Shown here piece by piece: positions 35,790 to 44,004 of a stretch of 64,000 nucleotides of DNA. The first letter of the stretch is position 1, and every line of letters begins with the position of its first letter. Origin of the DNA: Arthrobacter sp. OV608 (lineage in GTDB: Bacteria; Actinomycetota; Actinomycetes; Actinomycetales; Micrococcaceae); assembly GCA_900110595.1 (NCBI GenBank), contig FOEZ01000014.1, positions 1-64,000 of the forward strand. The letters are read 5' to 3'. The notes under the pieces were generated by a model, which saw nothing but the letters and a program-made list of their open reading frames with translations, made no database searches and was not told the DNA's origin. A program made the position numbers and the translations under genes.

Positions 35790-36542
35790 TCAGGAGATGG
35801 CGAACACCCTTGCCGGGAAGCCACTGCCACCCAGAGGCTTAGCCCAGGTTGCGACGACTACAGCACCGGCTTCCGGAAGTCCGTCCAGGTTGGCCAGCAG
35901 TTCGATCTGCCAACGGTTTTGCGCAAGAACGTAGGTCTCGAGGCTGAAGTCCTGCATGGACGTGGCAAGACCGGGATCTGTGTCGGTTTGCTCGTGGCCC
36001 ACGGCGGCAACGGACCGCTGTTCAATCAGAAAGGCAAGCACCTCCTGGGACCAGCCGGGCGTGTGGCTCAAGCCCTCGGCATCCCGGTTAGCCATTGCTT
36101 CCGGGTCCGGCCAACGCCTGCTCCAACCGGTGCGCAAGGCCACGAAGGCGCCCTCCGGGATGGCGCCGTTCCGGCTCTCCCAATCCTGAACATCCTTCAG
36201 GACTGGGGTGGCATCGGGGTTGCCGCTCACGCGGTCAGTAATATCCAGAATTACAAGTGGAAGGATCATCTCCTCCACCGGAATCTGATCCAGTGTCCTG
36301 CCGCCACGGATAAAGTGGGACGGCGGATCAACGTGTGTTCCCCACTGCCCAACGATCGAGTAGCGATGGGCAGTAAAGCCATCGCCTTTCTCCACATCGA
36401 AAAGTGCTTCCCGCACTTCATTCGGGAAGGCCGGGAAATGTGGCTGGCCCGGGTGGAACGAATGAGTCAGATCAGTAAAAGACGCGCCCTGGAGCAGGGA
36501 CTGCAGGCCAGCCCAAATGCCAACGGCAGTGGTTCCTGTCAA
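35790..36542 (-). CDS. Cyclase family metal-dependent hydrolase (kynurenine formamidase-like)
   Basis: The 250-residue protein belongs to the cyclase/formamidase family that hydrolyses or cyclises amides and lactone-like compounds using Mn or Zn. The metal motif reads QWGTHVDPPSH at residues 66-76. In the best-known members the first position is His, here it is Gln66; His70, Asp72 and His76 are kept. VALRTGWSRRWPDPEA and AVGHEQTDTDPG match the later family motifs, with a His/Glu pair at the usual place. It overlaps the upstream YqfO-like gene by four bases. The true substrate is unknown. Confidence 0.85.
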   Translation of the reverse strand: MTGTTAVGIWAGLQSLLQGASFTDLTHSFHPGQPHFPAFPNEVREALFDVEKGDGFTAHRYSIVGQWGTHVDPPSHFIRGGRTLDQIPVEEMILPLVILDITDRVSGNPDATPVLKDVQDWESRNGAIPEGAFVALRTGWSRRWPDPEAMANRDAEGLSHTPGWSQEVLAFLIEQRSVAAVGHEQTDTDPGLATSMQDFSLETYVLAQNRWQIELLANLDGLPEAGAVVVATWAKPLGGSGFPARVFAIS

Positions 36543-36988
36543 GATGCCACCGCTCCTTCACAGTCTTCAACCTGGGCGCCGGCCGCAACGCTCACCGGCC
36601 CTGTCAGTTCAATTACGGGCAGCTCCCATGGATGGATATCCACGATCTGCCGAACGAACTGTTCCACCACAGCGTCATCAAGGGCGGCACTGAAGTAAGT
36701 GGTGTAGACGAAAGTCGGCGAGAAGGTTTGTTCTCCCACTTCTCCCAGCGTGGGGGTAGCTCCAGCGGCGCACGTGAAACCCTCGAAGCCAACCCCGGAT
36801 TCGAAGACATGTTTGTAGTTGCCGAAGTCCCCCAGATCCTGGAACTGCTCCACAACCTGAAGCAACGTGGCAAGCCCTCTGTCCTTCGTCAACGCCGCCA
36901 CCTCGCCGGCCGTTATCTGCCCGAACGTCTCGGCACTGATGGGCCAGTGGACCCTAAGCTTGCGGACTGAGTTCATGTGAACCTTCAC
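36539..36988 (-). CDS. YqfO/NIF3-type small domain protein
   Basis: About 149 residues. The second half (NYKHVFESGVGFEGFTCAAG, then PTLGEVGE, then HPWELPVIEL) matches the CutA-like middle domain of NIF3/YqfO proteins, where the pattern is YxHxxF, GxFxP, GxVGE and HPYEEPAY. The metal-dependent NIF3 halves are absent, as in the stand-alone YqfO03 proteins of about 100 residues. The first 55 residues are not recognised. ATG at 36976 (GAAGG upstream) and GTG at 36988 are both possible starts. It is coupled to the cyclase by a four-base overlap. Function is unknown. Confidence 0.65.
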   Translation of the reverse strand: MKVHMNSVRKLRVHWPISAETFGQITAGEVAALTKDRGLATLLQVVEQFQDLGDFGNYKHVFESGVGFEGFTCAAGATPTLGEVGEQTFSPTFVYTTYFSAALDDAVVEQFVRQIVDIHPWELPVIELTGPVSVAAGAQVEDCEGAVAS

Positions 36989-37049
36989 TGGCGTTTCTCT
37001 TCTCTTTTGAGGTTATGTGACCATCCTTACATGGGCCGACAGTCATTAC

Positions 37050-37067
37050 AAGCATAAATACATGCTT
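37050..37067 (-). promoter_or_regulatory. Candidate operator upstream of the YqfO-like/cyclase operon
   Basis: AAGCAT and ATGCTT arms around a 6-base AT-rich spacer, about 60-80 bases before the start. The AT-rich context fits a promoter and the palindrome could bind the IclR protein encoded by the same operon. Confidence 0.45.
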
Positions 37068-37093
37068 ATTACGAGTATCGGATAGTGCGCGAA

Positions 37094-37137
37094 AAGGGTC
37101 GACGGCGGCACTCGGGTGAGTGCCGCCGTCGACCCTT
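37094..37137 (-). terminator. Terminator of the choline-type operon
   Basis: A perfect 20-bp stem (AAGGGTCGACGGCGGCACTC and its complement) with a 4-base loop. On the minus strand it is followed by TTTTCGCG. It lies 27 bases after the APC permease stop. Confidence 0.92.
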
Positions 37138-37163
37138 CTGAGGTGACTGTGGATGTTGCCGCT

Positions 37164-38765
37164 CTAAGCCACTGTGGCGTCCATTGGCTGTGATTCAGCG
37201 GAAGCTTCGCGCCGCTCAGGCCCCGAAGACGGATGGGCAGCCACGGCCGCCGCGTGCTCGGCCAGCACCCCCGTCTTATGGCGGATCCTCAGCCGGTAGA
37301 GCAGGGCCCCGCCGCCGGTGACGGCGGCCACGAAGATCACGCCGCCCCACTGCAGGTACCACTCAAACGGCGGCACGGAGTTGTAGATTTCCGGCCGGGG
37401 CCACACCAGGTTCAGGGTCATGGCGCCGCCCCACACGACCGCAAGGATGTTCACCGGCAGCCCCCACTTGCCCAGGCTGAAGCCGGGCTCGGAGCCGTCG
37501 TCCGCGAGCGGCCATTTCTTCTGCAGCCGCTTGCGGAGCAGCGGAACGGTGACCAGCAGGTAGGACAGGTAGATCAGGACGATGCTGATGCTGGACAGGA
37601 TGGTGAAAATGGCCGGCTGCATGACATTGACCAGCAGCGGGATGACGGCAATCACGCCGATCACGATCGCGGCGATGGTGGGGGTCCTACGGACCGGGTC
37701 CACTTTGCTGAGCTGCCGGCTGAACGGGAGGTTGTTGTCCCGGGCCATGGCGAACATCATCCGGATCGCGGCGGCATGTACAGCGAGGGTGCAGACCACT
37801 ACGGCCACAACAATGCATGCCAGGAAGGCCTTGCCGAAAGGCCCGCCCAGGACAGAGAGCACAATGTGCTGCAGGCCGCCGTCGGCAGCTCCCACCTTGG
37901 GGTCGGCAAGGTCCGGTGCCGCAAGGATGCCGAAGAGCAGGATGAGGCCACCGAGCACGAAGGACGCCGTGACGGCACGGATGATGGCCTTGGGGGCCGT
38001 GCGCTTGGGATCCTTGGTCTCCTCGCCCAGGGAGCTTGCGGTGTCAAAGCCGTACATCACATAACCGGACGCCATGGCGCCGATCAGGAACACGCCGAAG
38101 AAGCCAAGATCGTGACCTTCGCCGAAGTCGGCGGTCTCAAAAAAGACCTCCGGTCCCCGCACCACGTGCCAGGCCAGTGCGAGGATCAGCAGCACCGCGG
38201 CCACCAGCTCCACGAAGACGCCGATGCTGTTGATCCTGGTCATGAGTTTCACGCCGAACGCGTTGATGAGGGTTGAGATGGTGATCATGATGGTGGCCAG
38301 CACCACCCCGTTCATGGCGAAGTCGTAGGGGCCGGTACCGTCGCCAACAAACTGGAAGCCGGACCAAAGCTGCGGCAGCGTGATCTGCAGGGCCAGCGCC
38401 ACGGACCCCAGCGCCATGATGGAGGACAACAGCAGCAGCCAGCCGGCCAGCCAGGACGACGTCCCGGACGCAAGCCGCTTGGCCCAGTTGTACACGGATC
38501 CGGCCACGGGGTAGCGGCCTGCCAGTTCGGCAAAACACAAGGCCACCATCAGCTGGCCGGCGAACACGAGGGGCCAGGACCACGCGTACGCGGGGCCGGC
38601 CATGGAAAAACCAAAGTAGAACAGTTGAAAAACACCGGTGAGGATGGAGATGTAGCTGACACCTGCCGCGAAGCTGGCAAACTTGCCGATGCTCCGGTCC
38701 AGGGTCTGTGTATAACCAAATTCGTCCATGCCGCTTGAATCAATACTCTTGCTGGGTTCCGCCAT
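37164..38765 (-). CDS. APC family permease of the choline-type operon
   Basis: The 533-residue protein has 12 predicted helices with the APC segments SFAAGVSYISILTGVF, FAELAGRYPVAGSVYNWAK and YGFDTASSLGEETKDPKRTAPKAI. This pattern matches the amino acid/choline transporter (ACT) subfamily, which includes fungal choline permease and bacterial GABA- and ethanolamine-type carriers. As the last gene of the operon with a GMC oxidoreductase and a betaine-type aldehyde dehydrogenase, it probably imports choline or a related quaternary amine. A long polar C-terminus is cytoplasmic. Confidence 0.88.
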   Translation of the reverse strand: MAEPSKSIDSSGMDEFGYTQTLDRSIGKFASFAAGVSYISILTGVFQLFYFGFSMAGPAYAWSWPLVFAGQLMVALCFAELAGRYPVAGSVYNWAKRLASGTSSWLAGWLLLLSSIMALGSVALALQITLPQLWSGFQFVGDGTGPYDFAMNGVVLATIMITISTLINAFGVKLMTRINSIGVFVELVAAVLLILALAWHVVRGPEVFFETADFGEGHDLGFFGVFLIGAMASGYVMYGFDTASSLGEETKDPKRTAPKAIIRAVTASFVLGGLILLFGILAAPDLADPKVGAADGGLQHIVLSVLGGPFGKAFLACIVVAVVVCTLAVHAAAIRMMFAMARDNNLPFSRQLSKVDPVRRTPTIAAIVIGVIAVIPLLVNVMQPAIFTILSSISIVLIYLSYLLVTVPLLRKRLQKKWPLADDGSEPGFSLGKWGLPVNILAVVWGGAMTLNLVWPRPEIYNSVPPFEWYLQWGGVIFVAAVTGGGALLYRLRIRHKTGVLAEHAAAVAAHPSSGPERREASAESQPMDATVA

Positions 38766-38854
38766 GTGGGACTCCTAAATCAGAAAAGCACGATAGTGAT
38801 GACCGGCCGGCCGTGGCGCATGCGAAAGTATGCCTTGCCGCCGGACCCCGCCGC

Positions 38855-40513
38855 TCAGGCGAGGGACGCGGTGAGCTCCATTTCTTCCATGGCCATGGTT
38901 TCCCCGGACCTGCCGGTGCGGATCAGGTCCGCGCGGACCAGATCAGCACAGCGCTCGCCGATCATCATGACGGTGATGTTGGGGTTGACGGTGATGTGCT
39001 CAGGCATCACCGAGGCGTCGGCGACGCGCAGCCCCGTGACGCCCTTGACCCGCAGCTCTGGATCCAGCGGCGACATGTCGTCGTCCACCGGCCCCATCCG
39101 CACGGTGCCCACCGGGTGGTACACGGTGTTGTGGGTCTTGCGGATGTAGTCCCGCAGTTCCTCGTCGGTCTGGGCCTCGACGCCGGGCGACAGTTCGCGC
39201 CCGGCCCATTCGGCCATCGCCGGCTGGGCCGCGATTTCCCGGGCCTTGCGGATGCCGGCCACCATCACCCGCATGTCGTGCCCTTCGGGGTCCGTGAAGT
39301 AGCGGGGGTCCACCATCGGCTTGTCGCGGAAATCGCGGCTGCGCAGCCGGACTGTGCCGCGGGAGCGGGCGTGGGTGACGTTCGGGGTGAGGCTGAAGCC
39401 GTTCTCCGTGGTGGGGTAGCCGTGCCGCAGGGTGTTCATGTCGAACGGGACCGAGCCGTAGTGCATCATCAGGTCCGGCCGGTCCAGGCCGGCCTCGGTG
39501 GGGGTGAAGATGCCGATCTCCCACCACTGGGTGGAGGTCTGCACCATCGGCTGTTTCGCCTCGAACTGCACCACGCCTTCCGGATGGTCCTGCAGGTGCT
39601 CGCCCACGCCGGGGGAGTCCACCAGGACCTCGATCCCGTGCTGCGCCAGGTGGGCCGCCGGGCCGATCCCGGAGAGCATCAGCAGCTTGGGCGAGTCGAT
39701 GGCGCCGGTGGACAGGATGACTTCGCGATGCGCTGTGAGCCGGTGGGTACGGCCGAAGGCCGAGTCCACCACGTCCACGCCGGTGCAGCGCTTGTCGGCG
39801 TCAAACACCAGCTGGCGGGCGCGGAGGCCGGTCAGCAGGGTGAAGTTTTCCCGGTCGATAATCGGGTGGATGTAGGACACCGAGCTGGAGGCGCGGGTGC
39901 CATCTGCCTGGCGGTTGATCTGGAAGAAGTTGGCACCGTTGACCACGGTGGTTCCGGTGTTGAACTTCGCGCGCGGGATTCCGGCCTGCTCGCAGGCGTC
40001 CAAAAGTGCGACGCCGGCAGGATCCACCGGGGGCACGTTCATCAGGTGCACGGGGCCTGAGTCCCCGTGGTGGGGTGCGTCCGGGCCGGCGTCCTCGTTG
40101 GTTTCCAGCCTCTTGTAGAGCGGCCAGGCGGCGTCGGCGTTCCAGCCGGTTGCACCGTGCTTCGATTCCCACTCGTCCAGGTCTTCGCGGGGTGCCCAGA
40201 AGGCGATGCAGGAGTTGTGGCTGGAGCAGCCGCCCATGACCTTGGCCCGGGCGTGGCGCATAAAGGAGTTGCCGTTCTCCTGCGGTTCCACCGGGTAGTC
40301 CCAGTCATAGCCGGATTCCAGCAGCTCCATCCAGCGGTCCAGCTGCAGGATTTCCGGGATGTTGCGGTCATCCGGGCCCGCCTCCACCAGGGCCACGGTC
40401 ACCTCAGGATCCTCGCTCAGCCGTGCTGCCACAGCCGCGCCGGCAGATCCGCCGCCGACCACCACGTAGTCGAACCCGCGCTCGCCGAGGTCCTCGATGT
40501 TGTCGAAGTGCAT
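38855..40513 (-). CDS. betA: GMC oxidoreductase, choline dehydrogenase-like
   Basis: The 552-residue flavoenzyme has an FAD-binding motif VVVGGGSAGAAVAARLSED (residues 18-36), the GMC region around GGCSSHNSCIAFWAPREDLDEWE, and the late catalytic His segment NTVYHPVGTVRMG. The length and the HNSCIA... pattern fit choline dehydrogenases and related alcohol oxidases. It should convert choline to betaine aldehyde. Its ATG directly follows the stop codon of the aldehyde dehydrogenase gene, so the two are co-translated. Other alcohols are possible substrates. Confidence 0.85.
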   Translation of the reverse strand: MHFDNIEDLGERGFDYVVVGGGSAGAAVAARLSEDPEVTVALVEAGPDDRNIPEILQLDRWMELLESGYDWDYPVEPQENGNSFMRHARAKVMGGCSSHNSCIAFWAPREDLDEWESKHGATGWNADAAWPLYKRLETNEDAGPDAPHHGDSGPVHLMNVPPVDPAGVALLDACEQAGIPRAKFNTGTTVVNGANFFQINRQADGTRASSSVSYIHPIIDRENFTLLTGLRARQLVFDADKRCTGVDVVDSAFGRTHRLTAHREVILSTGAIDSPKLLMLSGIGPAAHLAQHGIEVLVDSPGVGEHLQDHPEGVVQFEAKQPMVQTSTQWWEIGIFTPTEAGLDRPDLMMHYGSVPFDMNTLRHGYPTTENGFSLTPNVTHARSRGTVRLRSRDFRDKPMVDPRYFTDPEGHDMRVMVAGIRKAREIAAQPAMAEWAGRELSPGVEAQTDEELRDYIRKTHNTVYHPVGTVRMGPVDDDMSPLDPELRVKGVTGLRVADASVMPEHITVNPNITVMMIGERCADLVRADLIRTGRSGETMAMEEMELTASLA

Positions 40514-42031
40514 CTAGTTCTCCCTGCCGTGGTCAGCGAACCAGCCGGTCACCTGGGGGCTGGTGTTCTGGTAGATGTGCTTGGCTTCCTGGTACTCAGC
40601 CAGCCCGGTGAGGCCGAGTTCCCGGCCGACGCCGGACTGGCCGAAGCCGCCCCACTCGGCCTGCGGGAGGTAGGGGTGGTAGTCGTTGATCCAGATGGTG
40701 CCGTGCCGGAGACGGCCTGCCACACGCTGCGCCTTGCCGGCGTCCTGGGTCCAGACCGCACCCGCCAGTCCGTAGATGGTGTCGTTGGCGGTGGCTACAG
40801 CCTCGTCCTCCGTGCGGAAGGTCTCCACGGTAACCACAGGCCCGAACGCCTCGTCGGTGACCACGGACATTCCTTTTTGGACGCGGTCCAGGATGGTCGG
40901 CTGGTAGTAGAAGCCGGCGTCGAACTTTTCTCCCGACGGCGCCGCACCGCCGCACCGCAACCTCGCCCCCTCCTCGATGCCGCGCTGGACGTAGGCGTGG
41001 ACCTTGTCGCGGTGGGCGGCGGAGATCAGCGGGCCGGTCTCGGCCGCTTCGTCGAACGGGCCGCCAAGCCGGATTCCCTGTGCCCGGCGGACCAGCTCGT
41101 CAACGAAGCGTTCGGCGATCGATTCCTCCACCACCAGCCGCGCCCCCGCCGAACAGACCTGGCCGGAGTGGACGAAGGCGCCGTTCAAAGCGTTGTCGAC
41201 GGCGGCGTCAAAGTCCGCGTTCGCGAACACCACGTTGGGGTTCTTGCCGCCCAGTTCCAGCGCCACCTTCTTCACCGTGCCGGCGGCGGCAGCGGCAATG
41301 CGCTTGCCGGTCTCCAGGCCGCCGGTGAAGGAGACGAGGTCGACGTCGGGGTGTTCCGAGAGCGGTGCGCCCGCTTCAGCGCCGGGTCCGGTGACGAGGT
41401 TGGCGACGCCGTCCGGCAGGCCGAGGTCCTGCAGCAGCTGCATGGCCAGGATGGCGGTGGAGGGGGTCAGTTCGGAGGGCTTGAGGACAAAGGTGCAGCC
41501 GGCGGCCAGCGCGGGGGCGATCTTCCACGCGGCCTGCAGCAGGGGGTAGTTCCATGGAGTGATCAGGCCGCAGACGCCTACGGGTTCATAGACAATTCTG
41601 CTAACGACGGCCGGGTTCCCGGCATCGACCACGCGGCCCGACTGCTGCCCCGCCAGCCGGCCGAAGTACTCGAAACAGGCGGCGATGTCGTCCATGTCGA
41701 TGCGGCTTTCGATGATCCGCTTTCCGGTATCGAGTGACTCGGCGCGGGCGAACTTTTCCCGGCGCTCGCGCAGCTCGGCTGCGACCTTGAGCAGGAAGGT
41801 GCCACGCTCGGGAGCCGGGACACTGGACCAGATGCCTGAGTCGAAGGCAGTACGCGCGGCGGCGATGGCCCGCTCGGCATCTTCACGGCCGGCCTCGGAG
41901 ACCGTGCCGGCCAGTTCGCCGTCGGCCGGGTTGTGGATGTGGCGGACGGCGCCCGACGCTGCCGGCTCCCACGAACCGTTGATGAAAAGGGTGGATGCTG
42001 TCACGTCCGGAGACGGTGTGGCGTAAGTCAT
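40514..42031 (-). CDS. betB: Betaine aldehyde dehydrogenase-like ALDH
   Basis: The 505-residue NAD-dependent ALDH has a complete active site: LELGGKNPNVVF with the general-base Glu, and Cys in HSGQVCSAGARL; TPWNYPLLQAAWK is the usual substrate-cofactor loop. It should oxidise betaine aldehyde to glycine betaine. ATG at 42031 is preferred: the frame is open further up, but that stretch crosses the operator palindromes and is not ALDH-like. No Shine-Dalgarno is visible close to this ATG, so a leaderless or near-leaderless mRNA is possible. Confidence 0.87.
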   Translation of the reverse strand: MTYATPSPDVTASTLFINGSWEPAASGAVRHIHNPADGELAGTVSEAGREDAERAIAAARTAFDSGIWSSVPAPERGTFLLKVAAELRERREKFARAESLDTGKRIIESRIDMDDIAACFEYFGRLAGQQSGRVVDAGNPAVVSRIVYEPVGVCGLITPWNYPLLQAAWKIAPALAAGCTFVLKPSELTPSTAILAMQLLQDLGLPDGVANLVTGPGAEAGAPLSEHPDVDLVSFTGGLETGKRIAAAAAGTVKKVALELGGKNPNVVFANADFDAAVDNALNGAFVHSGQVCSAGARLVVEESIAERFVDELVRRAQGIRLGGPFDEAAETGPLISAAHRDKVHAYVQRGIEEGARLRCGGAAPSGEKFDAGFYYQPTILDRVQKGMSVVTDEAFGPVVTVETFRTEDEAVATANDTIYGLAGAVWTQDAGKAQRVAGRLRHGTIWINDYHPYLPQAEWGGFGQSGVGRELGLTGLAEYQEAKHIYQNTSPQVTGWFADHGREN

Positions 42032-42051
42032 ACGGAGGACAGTAGCCGATG

Positions 42052-42091
42052 TTGAACGCCTGTTCAATAGTTTTTTTGAACAGGCGTTCAA
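42052..42091. promoter_or_regulatory. Twin palindromic TetR operator
   Basis: Two boxes, TTGAACGCCTGTTCAA (42052-42067) and TTGAACAGGCGTTCAA (42076-42091), are separated by 8 bases. Each box has TTGAAC/GTTCAA arms, and the two boxes are exact inverted copies of each other. They lie between the TetR gene and the aldehyde dehydrogenase start, so the upstream TetR protein is the obvious binder. Confidence 0.85.
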
Positions 42092-42130
42092 TGAGACTGA
42101 GGGGGTGGCAGTGCCGGGAAGCGCGCGGTT

Positions 42131-42766
42131 TTAGTTCTCCTGAAGCGGACTTGAGCTCTTGCTGTCGGCTTGATCCTGCGCCTTGAGCGGGGCGAAAGCG
42201 ATTTCTTCCGTACGGCTGATGCTTCGCTTGATGGACTCCTTGTCCACGCCAAGAAGCGAGGTCAGCCACATCCCGTTTTGTATCACCACAATGTCCGCTG
42301 CCCTTGCCCTGCATTCCTCCCACGACAGTCCGGGCTGGGCGTTGGAGACCAGTGCCGCGAGTCCGTCGATGTAGCGGTCAAAGGCGGCAGCGTTGATCTG
42401 CGCGTAGTCCTCATCCGCCTGCGCGAGGGCCCACAGGTGCAGGCGCAGGGACAGATACCGGGTGGTCAGGAGATCAGCGGCGGCAACCCGCCGCAGGGCC
42501 TTGCGCAACTGTTCGTCGGCGGGCAGGGAGGGGTCTTGTGCCACCAGCAGGAGGTCGTGCTCGTCCACCCGCCGCAGGGCTGCGCGGATCAGGCTTGTCT
42601 TATCGTCGTAGTAGTAGTTCACCAGGCCCAGGGCGACGCCGGCTTCCCGCGCTACGGCACGCATGCTCACGCCGGAGATACCGTGGCGGGACAGCAGATC
42701 GAGTGCCGCTTCTAGAATGCGTGTCTGCCTGTCGATCTGTTCGCCATTGACGGTGTTTGTCCCCAC
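42131..42766 (-). CDS. TetR/AcrR family regulator, BetI-like
   Basis: The 211-residue repressor has a typical DNA-binding domain (TRILEAALDLLSRHGISGVS, AREAGVALGLVNYYYDDKTSL). The VNYYYDDK helix pattern is seen in BetI and similar repressors of quaternary-amine genes. The C-terminal part should bind choline or betaine aldehyde by analogy. It lies just upstream of the aldehyde dehydrogenase gene on the same strand, with the twin operator between them, so it probably represses the operon. Confidence 0.88.
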   Translation of the reverse strand: MGTNTVNGEQIDRQTRILEAALDLLSRHGISGVSMRAVAREAGVALGLVNYYYDDKTSLIRAALRRVDEHDLLLVAQDPSLPADEQLRKALRRVAAADLLTTRYLSLRLHLWALAQADEDYAQINAAAFDRYIDGLAALVSNAQPGLSWEECRARAADIVVIQNGMWLTSLLGVDKESIKRSISRTEEIAFAPLKAQDQADSKSSSPLQEN

Positions 42767-42838
42767 CCCGCCACACTATTGCCAAACCCGTCACGAATGC
42801 ACTTCCGGACCGGGCTGGTACACGCCCCGGTCCGCTGC

Positions 42839-43876
42839 CTACTGCGGGCCCTCGGCCGGCGTCCACCCCAGGGCGGGGCCGAGGCTGCCGGCAATGTCGG
42901 TCAGGATCTGGACGTAATCTTCATGGTCAAAGCTGAAAGGCAGGGCGAACGCCACCTCGTCGACTTCCTGGAATCCCGCGTGGGCGTACAGCTGTTCCGC
43001 GATTTCGTCACTGGTGCCGATGAGGTCCGGGGCGAAGAGCATGCCCTTGGGCCCCTGCGGCGTCCGGGTGCGCGGAGTGCGTTCATCGACGTAGCGCTGG
43101 TATTTCTCCCGCTGTGCCGGCGAGGCCGAATCCGTGGGGATCACCACCAGGCCCTGCGACACCCGGGCCGCGCCATGTCCTTGTGCCGCCTCCCGGAAGG
43201 CACGGATCTGCGATTGCTGGACGAGGGCGAAGTCCGGCTCCTGGTCCGCTTCGGGGAAGACCACGCTGCTGGAGAGCAGGTTGAACCCGTTCGCCCCGGC
43301 CCAGACTGCCGACTTCGTGCTGCCTGCCCCATACCAAAGACGGTCCCTCAGCCCGGGAGAATGCGGCTCCACCCGGTTGGAAAATTCCTCGACCACACCT
43401 TGCTTGCCGGAAAAATCCCGCACGGGTTCCCCCGCAACCAAACGGGCCAGCCGATCCATGCGGGCGTAGCTGAAGTCCTCCACTGCAGAGGAGTCCGGGT
43501 ACAGCTCGTGCTTCACTGTGTCGTAGTTCATCGGTTCCCCGACGCTCAGCCCGGGATTGATCCGTCCCCCGGCGAGCAGGTCCACGGTGGCCAGGTCCTC
43601 GGCCAGGCGCAACGGGTTTTCCCACCCGAGCGGTGTCACTGCAGTGCCGAGTTCGATCCTGGTGGTGCGCTGGCTGGCTGCGGCCATCACCGCGATGGGC
43701 GAAGAGATGCCGAACTGCAGGTGGCGGTGGCGCAGCCAGGCACTGTCGAATCCGAGCTGCTCGCCAAGTTCGATGATCTCCAAGGTGGATTGGTGGCCGG
43801 GGCCGGGATCCGCCGGATCGAAGAGGCCGATCGTGAGGAAGCCAAGCTTGCGCAAGGGGCGGGCGGGGTGGGGCAT
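42839..43876 (-). CDS. LLM class flavin-dependent oxidoreductase (MsnO8-like)
   Basis: About 345 residues of luciferase-like fold: FLTIGLFDPADPG at the start, LGTAVTPLGWENPLRLAEDLATVDLLAGGRINPG in the middle, and GTSDEIAEQL near the end. The ATG at 43876 follows GGAGGAAGCCC, a strong ribosome binding site; an upstream in-frame extension to 43942 lacks support. Neighbours are the TetR gene of the choline-type operon and an orphan binding lipoprotein. Substrate is unknown. Confidence 0.85.
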   Translation of the reverse strand: MPHPARPLRKLGFLTIGLFDPADPGPGHQSTLEIIELGEQLGFDSAWLRHRHLQFGISSPIAVMAAASQRTTRIELGTAVTPLGWENPLRLAEDLATVDLLAGGRINPGLSVGEPMNYDTVKHELYPDSSAVEDFSYARMDRLARLVAGEPVRDFSGKQGVVEEFSNRVEPHSPGLRDRLWYGAGSTKSAVWAGANGFNLLSSSVVFPEADQEPDFALVQQSQIRAFREAAQGHGAARVSQGLVVIPTDSASPAQREKYQRYVDERTPRTRTPQGPKGMLFAPDLIGTSDEIAEQLYAHAGFQEVDEVAFALPFSFDHEDYVQILTDIAGSLGPALGWTPAEGPQ

Positions 43877-43951
43877 GGGCTTCCTCCATGATCGGGGTGG
43901 GCTGCTCCCAGAATATGCGTCAGGCACTGGGGGCGTTGGCAACGCAGAAGA

Positions 43952-43984
43952 ATCCCCGCCTCGCCGTCAGGGCAAGGCGGGGAT
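43952..43984 (-). terminator. Terminator of the orphan binding-protein gene
   Basis: ATCCCCGCCT and AGGCGGGGAT (10 bp, perfect) flank a 13-base loop. The site lies 21 bases after the binding-protein stop codon, and T-rich sequence follows on the minus strand. Confidence 0.8.
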
Positions 43985-44004
43985 CCATTCGTCGGCAGGT
44001 CCGC

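Noticed and set aside
38708..41737. Two long antisense open frames over the choline-type operon
   Set aside because: They are His/Gly/Arg/Val-rich shadows caused by high GC in third codon positions, with no ribosome binding sites, and lie opposite well-recognised enzymes.
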